From Euryarchaeota archaeon UBA596 (GTDB lineage Archaea; Thermoplasmatota; Poseidoniia; Poseidoniales; Poseidoniaceae): a DNA stretch of 13,317 nucleotides. The notes beneath the pieces are model-generated. The model did no database searches, was not told the DNA's origin, and saw only the letters and a list, made by a program, of their open reading frames with translations. How positions within the stretch are numbered: position 1 is the first letter of the stretch; every line of letters starts with the position of its first letter. The stretch spans positions 1 to 13,317 of the forward strand of contig DAGQ01000045.1 of NCBI GenBank assembly GCA_002498205.1, in the 5' to 3' direction. This document shows positions 10,401 through 13,317 of the stretch, piece by piece. Made by a program: the position numbers and the translations under genes.

Positions 10401-12012
10401 TAACTTCATCACAGTTGGAGATGGAACTGAACTATCTGCATGGGCACATACAGTAATTGAAGATACATCTGACAATGATGCATCATTATCTATGAATTTA
10501 GAAAGAATGCATCCAACTAACCCAGGATTGTATTACGAAGTAGTTAGTGCAGCAGAAGAAGCAGCTAACAGTGGTTGTGATTACTCACTATTCTTCAATA
10601 GTGTAACTTCTGGTGACCAAGATGTAGCTTTCTCACTAGTACCTGATGCAACAACAAACGCACCTGATGATGAAGTTGATTACCTACAAGAAAATGGTAT
10701 TCATCAATCAACTGAAGGTTCTTGTGCATTAACAGTACAATTGAAAGAGGCTGGTTATGTACATGACCAAACAGCTCTAACAATGACTGTTGCTAATATT
10801 GCTGAAGAACGCCCTGACTATGCTTTCGGTACAGAATGGGATTATGAATTAGTTGATGCAGTACTTCCTGGTACACTTGTTCCATTAACAGTACAAGTTA
10901 CTAACAATGATGATGGCATTGCGTCCCAAAATGGTGCAATGTATGATCATGGACACAGCATTGATGTATGTTTCAGTACTAATGATTATGATGATTGTTA
11001 TTACACAGCATGGATTGTTGATCCTCCAGCACCTGGTGAAACAGTATCTGTAGAAGGTCAGTTTGTACTTGATTCTGGAACAGAATTAGTTACAACATCA
11101 TTGGAAGTTCACACTTGTGATACACAAACAGCACCTGGAGATATGAACAACCAAGATTCATGTACATTAGATGCACAATCTGCAGCATCATTGAATGGAT
11201 TGACTCGTAAAGGAGCTAAGGTAACACCTTACAACTACGATGATACTCACTCTGAAACATTAGAGCAATCTAATGGACCACAATCAGAGACAAACAATGA
11301 CATGTCTGAAACTAATGAAAGACCATTAAGGATATCTTATGGAGTTGCTAACAGTGTTCCATCATTTGCTCCAAGTTTAATGGCTATTGGATTAGTTGGT
11401 CTGTTTGCTGCAGCACTTGTTCAAGGATCTCGGTCTAGAGAAGAAGATGATGAAGAAGAGTTAATTGATGACGAAAGAGCGGTAAGTCCTGTTATTGCAA
11501 CAATCTTGATGGTTGCAATTACTGTAGTTCTTTCTGGTGTGATTTATGTTTGGGCTAGTCAACTAGCTACAACAAGCACAAAAGTAACTCCTTTGTTGAC
11601 TTTTAAGACTGAAGCATCTGATGAAGGATTCTGGCAAATCACAGTAACAACAGCAGAGAACCCACTTGCATTACAAGCAGTATTTGTACAAGTTGAGTTC
11701 CTAGATGATTCCTGTGAAGCGGGGTACTGTATCATAACCCAAACCATTGCTGAACCACAAACATATGGATTCACTCCACAAAATAGTGATTCATTTGTGA
11801 CATACATGGATATGTATGATTGTTCATCTGGTGAAGGAACTGATGGATGTACTGCAGAATTTAGTGCTATGGATGTACTTCGAATTGACTTTGATCACCC
11901 AGAATATGGAATGATTGAAGAAGGAATAGTACAACTTGCTTACCAAGCTGGTGGAGACACCAATGTTCTAGGTGAGTGGACTGTTAACAGCAATACTCCA
12001 TCAATTAAATGA
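4459..12012 (+). CDS. Giant modular surface adhesin fused to a C-terminal archaeal type IV pilin domain
   Basis: A single 2517-residue frame. Order of parts: signal peptide 1-28; Glu/Asp/Gln-rich linker ~30-115; Asp loop near 125-131; two DSWGDGWNGN modules (motifs at 220 and 325); a MAM/galactose-binding-like domain ~413-559; thrombospondin-3-like Asp/Cys repeats 563-641; cleaved-adhesin-like domains ~651-858 and ~935-1137, with Asp repeats at 863-871 and 1061-1065; an Ig-like stretch from ~1139; a Lipoprotein_15-type domain ~1486-1594; three more DSWGDGWNGN modules (1628, 1728, 1838); a CARDB-like region before ~2230; helix 2303-2322; acidic loop; pilin motif and helix from 2341; a 150-residue external tail with two Cys pairs. 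All but the short loop should be outside the cell. No catalytic motif was seen, so adhesion or cell-surface structure is the likely role. Many Asp-rich loops suggest Ca dependence (inference). It has its own promoter and a strong terminator. Confidence 0.85.
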   Translation: MNKNRLGFAWLLLTLIMVGMSLSPMVDSNVLQVSETVDSTEIVADQNDDFEQEKSKDWSQEEQMNNEEGVQVVSDTLIPQSDMENILSRNNGEELVEEESPLDVEEELTEGRIVDQACIGDFNLDLDGDADLIDRGNGFPEELDAAPELLEDFQSADDYNAEEGIFNYADAGWGVRDVSWTSWGPESGQDREVVMSGQRLYNQYQTAYLTAGDYTLEMTDSWGDGWNGNTIYFNNQNGQTVDSATLSWGGYGEADITIPTDGFYSTDWSSGSWQGEPYWVLKAPDYPNPNAGGGFAPDALPFTLGATQGTTKALSSGTYFLTMADSWGDGWNGNSLQIIDDSGAVVLNDELDNYCTITYWWGNPQVTNCYSTTISLSIATSGDYTFVLTGGSWQNEISVTLEPDQVDVQAPSEYFMQARPTVTGDGAAMTTTCINANDYNQIFVSFGFHMYGTSSQNSGLRLDVRASDDRDGVAGADFFNGQWTTVWAQYGAGSNYNNQVDPLGAFNGDWWFTENMELTGDWCNDEGCASELSFRFFFDNGYSSRDDYAVDNFRVQGYGQFNDRDNDGIADGADDCDGYDNLAGTVDPNEFEHSAFTDITVGTNGCPPDLDGDLVYDIVDWCPSTPSTYIGAVDNNGCEPGIAMQSSTILFDGSAQEALAYVESFNTGQANPMSETIDDRDGWNAIEDDGLYNWQSYSTFSAGKFEGDRSIVHAENNNDYTDEAWMISPKVHIPADSEFGNRMSFAIMLEWFSWSGTYGYTDVNTQEFSIYASTKSCQPGIGDPGTGNMIDLMDDVTGDGVGDPIYTVPHNTLAYQTWAEQMFEIPDRFYGQDVCFAFKNAAPRSGSMFLDLFQFYQQPTPPDADNDGVWDAFPESKTEDGTTFVYAPSEGQAIDVCPDTPRGQAVIGMTLTTVNGQEGKPDPNSQPWDVGCSAPIDLPYNEAFSSLNMPAALQFGSSDGDGIQTDNEEESWEVLWNFFGSCGLDCRGIVRADDFPRVRYETKYMVMPMIEVGTQYDGVFMNWWDSVSQAWQWWDAVSYHGIQVAVVDETNAERSCEVGADTDGDLMADEVLDANGNVVNSGYEELANLGNPGTSAWTEQQVDLSSYVGKWICVAFAFRSDYDQEWWVDTISMEGVILPPDIQPPTVSEFNPYTGVDTYRADGRVVEITLADGQSGIDNGQAPTTSTMPPTIDWTMSDGTSGSVAMTETEACDMNILPYIDRECSFAGTLPEITSPGTTMTYTVTFQDVGFKTDNALVHPVTGQSTSCMSYDQFMALADSFDPPVPTEFMPDGTSAEVCGGPNQVTLGPYSYTLLDPASAHHEASMMNIGISSIENSEEEVYDVHVTYFSDVNEYVVEYEGACTGDGAIRTNNWLDDDDLVSLGAQVDNMDSTSPCGTNVIYHYSDVTNEWMVATLSSTGIDYNHNGLEAAQRDWADTVSFATDAPNDYRLFDVPSALTDVNDITNGKFGAHSFAEPSADYNVLSATSADYGDYLTTADGMSLYIFWGDDEGNNPTQACDATCQESWPAFYAGENPAVAPPLDDDDFGSFTNSLGEEQTTFQGWPLYTYVGDSFPTDANGVGAADWYLAGAGYETGPTDECVGSLTGGAPFSWSGVLCSGTYTLDMADSWGDGWNGNEFVVTDSSGAQLWSATCCGANGGFGSGTSGTATWTLDNNAQVSISVTGGSWQSEVSWDFFTAGSVFSIEGSSTQAVTADVPAGWYSLSMSDSWGDGWNGNTWTLKDGATTVAGPFTLASGSSGSEIFELTSECNGCVAQTANTGSFVWETSWTMSSTIAPVDIFADAEDFPGRMEASSPNGVGDFGVFNFPAGTYTVVMTDTWGDGWNGNGMSLVGSDGSIVANVGLASGSYGVAEFTLDDAGTYALDVGVTDTGSWDGEVGWSLSLNGFVPAGQHFTQLCVTTNGVIAFTDGDDCSASSQISNLFGFNGIMYQTSDTGFAAGASVYLQVQNILPQEVLDFGPDNFITVGDGTELSAWAHTVIEDTSDNDASLSMNLERMHPTNPGLYYEVVSAAEEAANSGCDYSLFFNSVTSGDQDVAFSLVPDATTNAPDDEVDYLQENGIHQSTEGSCALTVQLKEAGYVHDQTALTMTVANIAEERPDYAFGTEWDYELVDAVLPGTLVPLTVQVTNNDDGIASQNGAMYDHGHSIDVCFSTNDYDDCYYTAWIVDPPAPGETVSVEGQFVLDSGTELVTTSLEVHTCDTQTAPGDMNNQDSCTLDAQSAASLNGLTRKGAKVTPYNYDDTHSETLEQSNGPQSETNNDMSETNERPLRISYGVANSVPSFAPSLMAIGLVGLFAAALVQGSRSREEDDEEELIDDERAVSPVIATILMVAITVVLSGVIYVWASQLATTSTKVTPLLTFKTEASDEGFWQITVTTAENPLALQAVFVQVEFLDDSCEAGYCIITQTIAEPQTYGFTPQNSDSFVTYMDMYDCSSGEGTDGCTAEFSAMDVLRIDFDHPEYGMIEEGIVQLAYQAGGDTNVLGEWTVNSNTPSIK
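5077..5667 (+). repeat. DSWGDGWNGN modules 1 and 2 of the giant protein
   Basis: These are two units of roughly 75-100 residues. Each opens with G-x-Y-x-L-x-M-x-D-S-W-G-D-G-W-N-G-N (motif at 5116-5145 and 5431-5460, 315 bases apart) and closes with G-S-W-Q-x-E (residues 271-276 and 391-396). Strands with alternating hydrophobic residues lie between the two motifs. The two motifs are identical over 24 nucleotides, including synonymous positions. The Asp/Asn/Gly-rich loop resembles a metal-binding turn; this is inference. Confidence 0.8.
8914..9240 (+). other. Lipoprotein_15-like (PF03640, COG4315) domain within the giant protein
   Basis: Residues ~1486-1594 hold the two half-repeats of this secreted family. 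The first is LTTADGMSLYIFWGDD with CDATCQESWPAF, matching the family pattern L-x-D-x-x-G-x-x-L-Y-x-F ... C-x-x-x-C-x-x-x-W-P. The second is EEQTTFQGWPLYTYVGD with a final DWYLAG, matching the second half G-x-P-L-Y-x-F-x-G-D ... W-Y-x-V. The family's function is unknown. It is usually a small stand-alone secreted protein, so its use as an internal domain is notable. Confidence 0.72.
9280..10176 (+). repeat. DSWGDGWNGN modules 3, 4 and 5 of the giant protein
   Basis: The motifs lie at 9340-9369, 9640-9669 and 9970-9999, spaced 300 and 330 bases. Module 3 ends with GGSWQSE (from residue 1685) and module 5 with TGSWDGE (Gly 1892). Module 4 has a decayed form, TGSFVWETSW (Gly 1781), at the expected distance. 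Modules 3 and 4 share 24 identical bases in the motif (9339-9362 and 9639-9662). Module 5 has DTW in place of DSW and uses codons more like module 1. Confidence 0.8.
11365..11424 (+). other. First transmembrane helix of the giant protein
   Basis: Residues 2303-2322 (FAPSLMAIGLVGLFAAALVQ) are uninterrupted hydrophobic sequence followed by GSRSRE. The two Arg residues fit the positive-inside rule, putting the next loop in the cytoplasm. Many surface proteins of this kind end here; this one continues. Confidence 0.75.
11476..12009 (+). other. Archaeal type IV pilin domain at the C-terminus of the giant protein
   Basis: From Arg 2340 the chain reads RAVSPVIATILMVAIT, then a hydrophobic helix to about residue 2369 and about 150 residues of beta-type sequence. 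This is the N-terminal signature of archaeal pilins (PF07790, formerly DUF1628), normally found within the first 10-20 residues of a small protein. Class III signal rules (basic residue at -2, Gly or Ala at -1) predict a cut between Ala 2341 and Val 2342, leaving 176 residues, a normal pilin size. Two close Cys pairs (SCEAGYC and DCSSGEGTDGC) could form disulfides. No in-frame start codon with a ribosome binding site precedes it. Confidence 0.85.
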
Positions 12013-12046
12013 TGGATATAGTGTTTGAATAAAGCACGGGAAAATG

Positions 12047-12092
12047 GGATTTCCTGGAGGTATTCCTCCAGGGAATCCGCCTCCTTTTTTTT
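12047..12092 (+). terminator. Hairpin plus T8 terminator after the giant gene
   Basis: Arms 12047-12060 and 12065-12078 pair over 14 positions (13 Watson-Crick and one T-G) around a TATT loop. Six bases later comes a run of eight T (12085-12092). It lies 35 bases after the stop codon. The layout is that of a bacterial intrinsic terminator and is much stronger than the plain T-tract after the preceding gene. Confidence 0.85.
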
Positions 12093-12100
12093 AAATTATA
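12087..12100 (+). promoter_or_regulatory. Probable TATA region of the HAD phosphatase gene (leaderless)
   Basis: The AT-only stretch from the terminator's T-run to 12100 contains TTAAATTATA, with TATAAG again at 12103-12108. Archaeal start sites fall about 25 bases past the TATA centre, which would be at or next to ATG 12119. The mRNA is therefore probably leaderless. Consistent with this, only a weak purine stretch (GGCGAG, 12108-12113) precedes the ATG. Confidence 0.45.
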
Positions 12101-12118
12101 GTTATAAGGCGAGATTCT

Positions 12119-12781
12119 ATGAATAATCGAATAAAATGCGTAATTTTTGATTGTGATGGGGTTTTGGTAGATTCTGTTTCTTCTTGGAGGACTTTACATA
12201 GTTTTTTTGGAACTCAAAATCATGATCTTCTTGAAAAATTTATTTCTGGAGAAATCACAGATCAAGAATTTATGAGTTTAGATATAAAAATGTGGAAGGA
12301 TGTACAACCGAAAATACACCAAGACGATCTTTTTAGAGCGTATGCAGGAATTAAATTAATGCCTGGTGCAAGAGAAACAGTATCAGAATTAATCTCAAAA
12401 GGAATCTTTGTAGCAATAGTTTCAGCAGGAGTTGACATTTTTGTATCTACTATCGCTGGAACATTAAAGGTAGATGATTGGATTGCAAACGGTTTTCATT
12501 TCGATGATGATGGATATCTGTTAGATGATGGGGTAGTAAGAGTAAGAGGGCAAGGCAAGGATAAAATTATTAATAAATTAATTCAAATGAATAATTTTGA
12601 ACCAAAAGAAGTACTTTCTATTGGTGATAGTGATATTGATTTATCTATGTATATCGAAGGTTCAACTTTTATCGGATTTAATCCCAGTAGGGAAAACTCT
12701 AGAGAGGCTTTTAGAAATGCAGGAGTTCCAATAATTGAAGAAAAAGATTTGAGATTAATTTTACCTTATGTATTTGATTAA
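12119..12781 (+). CDS. HAD-superfamily phosphatase, phosphoserine phosphatase-like
   Basis: The protein has 220 residues, the usual size for SerB-type HAD enzymes. All four HAD motifs are present. Motif I is DCDGVLVD (nucleophile Asp 11, acid/base Asp 13). Motif II is the Ser of IVSAG (Ser 102). Motif III is the Lys of GQGKDK (Lys 147). Motif IV is GDSDID (Asp 170 and Asp 174, Mg binding). A helical cap of about 60 residues lies between motifs I and II, the type C1 arrangement. The ending (FIGFNPSRENSREAF ... EKDLRLILPYVFD) resembles archaeal proteins annotated as phosphoserine phosphatase. It should be a soluble, Mg-dependent phosphomonoesterase. Phosphoserine is the best guess for substrate, but phosphoglycolate or another small phosphate ester cannot be excluded. 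Its stop overlaps the stop of the opposing PolD gene. Confidence 0.8.
   Translation: MNNRIKCVIFDCDGVLVDSVSSWRTLHSFFGTQNHDLLEKFISGEITDQEFMSLDIKMWKDVQPKIHQDDLFRAYAGIKLMPGARETVSELISKGIFVAIVSAGVDIFVSTIAGTLKVDDWIANGFHFDDDGYLLDDGVVRVRGQGKDKIINKLIQMNNFEPKEVLSIGDSDIDLSMYIEGSTFIGFNPSRENSREAFRNAGVPIIEEKDLRLILPYVFD
12778..12781. other. Shared TTAA: overlapping stop codons of convergent genes
   Basis: The plus-strand HAD gene ends with TAA at 12779-12781, and the minus-strand PolD subunit gene ends with TAA at 12780-12778. The two genes overlap by four bases, leaving no room for a non-coding terminator between them, so each transcript must end inside the other gene or run antisense to it. Confidence 0.9.
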
Positions 12782-13317
12782 GCAAATGGAATACTTGCTG
12801 ATGCATGTGTTTTTAAATTAATTACAGTTAAAATACATGGTTGTGGTTGAAATCCTAGCATTCTTTGGTAAGATGTTTGATCTTGCCAAGTACTAGAACA
12901 AACCAATGTTGTACCCTTAAAATCTGAACAATTATGGCCGTGTACATGCCCAGTAACAAAGATATCTGGTATTTTTCCAATTATCAAATTATCTTCAGGT
13001 TCAGGGGAAAGAGGTGTCTTTTTACCCCACGTAGGTGCAAGATGCCTCCTTCTTAACATTTCTTTCATGGCTTCAACAGGGTGAGCATAACTTACTTCTG
13101 GCATTGAAACAAAATCATCTATGCTTTTCCCATGATATGCAAGAATATCTACACCATGTAGTTTAAAGCTGCAAGGATTCCCCACAAAAGTTGTAGAATT
13201 ATAGTCAGATTGTATCTCTGGGTCTAGAGCTGGTTGAGGCTCTGCTGGCCTTACAACATCATGATTTCCAGGTAATAAGATACATTCTACCCATTCAGGT
13301 AATAATTCTAGTAATTC
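12778..13317 (-). CDS. polB: Archaeal DNA polymerase D (Pol II) small subunit DP1, C-terminal part (5' truncated by window edge)
   Basis: The minus-strand frame is open from base 13317 to the stop (179 residues). GTG 13185 is therefore an internal Val, not a start. The fragment has the calcineurin/MRE11-type phosphoesterase signature of PolD small subunits: PGNHD at residues 16-20, RPAEPQPAL at 23-31, YHG at 61-63, RRRHLAPTWGKKTPLSPE around 89-106, GHVHGHN at 123-129 and STWQDQT at 142-148. These Asn, His and Asp residues bind the metals of the 3'-5' proofreading exonuclease. DP1 pairs with the large polymerase subunit DP2 in replication. It is found in archaea other than Crenarchaeota, which supports the lineage call. 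The full protein is normally about 450-620 residues, so more than half lies beyond the window. The gene is also called dp1. Confidence 0.93.
   Translation of the reverse strand, partial: ELLELLPEWVECILLPGNHDVVRPAEPQPALDPEIQSDYNSTTFVGNPCSFKLHGVDILAYHGKSIDDFVSMPEVSYAHPVEAMKEMLRRRHLAPTWGKKTPLSPEPEDNLIIGKIPDIFVTGHVHGHNCSDFKGTTLVCSSTWQDQTSYQRMLGFQPQPCILTVINLKTHASASIPFA

Noticed and set aside
11380..11382. In-frame ATG (Met 2308) as an independent start for the pilin part
   Set aside because: No ribosome binding site precedes it, it falls inside the first transmembrane helix, and the nearer ATG triplets in the linker are out of frame.
13183..13185. GTG as the start of the PolD subunit gene
   Set aside because: The frame continues to 13317 and includes the essential PGNHD metal-binding motif, so the GTG is an internal Val.

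Overview
The window looks archaeal and most resembles an AT-rich marine euryarchaeon of the Marine Group II/III type (Candidatus Poseidoniia). Three things support this: the C-terminal half of an archaeal family-D DNA polymerase small subunit at the right edge, an archaeal type IV pilin N-terminal motif (RAVSPVIATILMVAIT), and giant secreted proteins built from CARDB, FN3, thrombospondin-3-like and cleaved-adhesin-like modules. The lineage call is inference from gene content; no marker gene is complete.

Layout, left to right. Bases 2-1036 hold the 3' part of an FtsX/MacB-type ABC transporter permease, open at the left edge. Bases 1130-4267 encode a secreted protein of 1045 residues with CARDB-like and FN3-like domains and a single C-terminal membrane anchor. 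A T-rich terminator and a separate promoter region follow (4268-4458). Bases 4459-12012 encode one 2517-residue multidomain surface protein. It has a signal peptide, five copies of a DSWGDGWNGN module in two blocks, three galactose-binding/MAM-like domains, Ca-binding-like Asp repeats, a Lipoprotein_15 (PF03640) domain, a transmembrane helix, and then a complete archaeal pilin-like domain fused to its C-terminus. A strong hairpin plus T8 terminator ends this unit. A HAD phosphatase (SerB-like, 12119-12781) is then read from its own, probably leaderless, promoter. It meets the PolD small subunit gene (minus strand, 12778-13317, open at the right edge) tail to tail, the two stop codons sharing one TTAA.

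The first 12 kb therefore form a cell-surface region: a membrane permease of the kind that handles envelope substrates, followed by two large extracellular proteins with their own expression signals. The last 1.3 kb is housekeeping sequence. The most unusual item is the adhesin-pilin fusion. The pilin signal motif lies inside the protein, on the predicted cytoplasmic loop between two membrane helices, where a prepilin peptidase could cut and release a pilin of about 176 residues.
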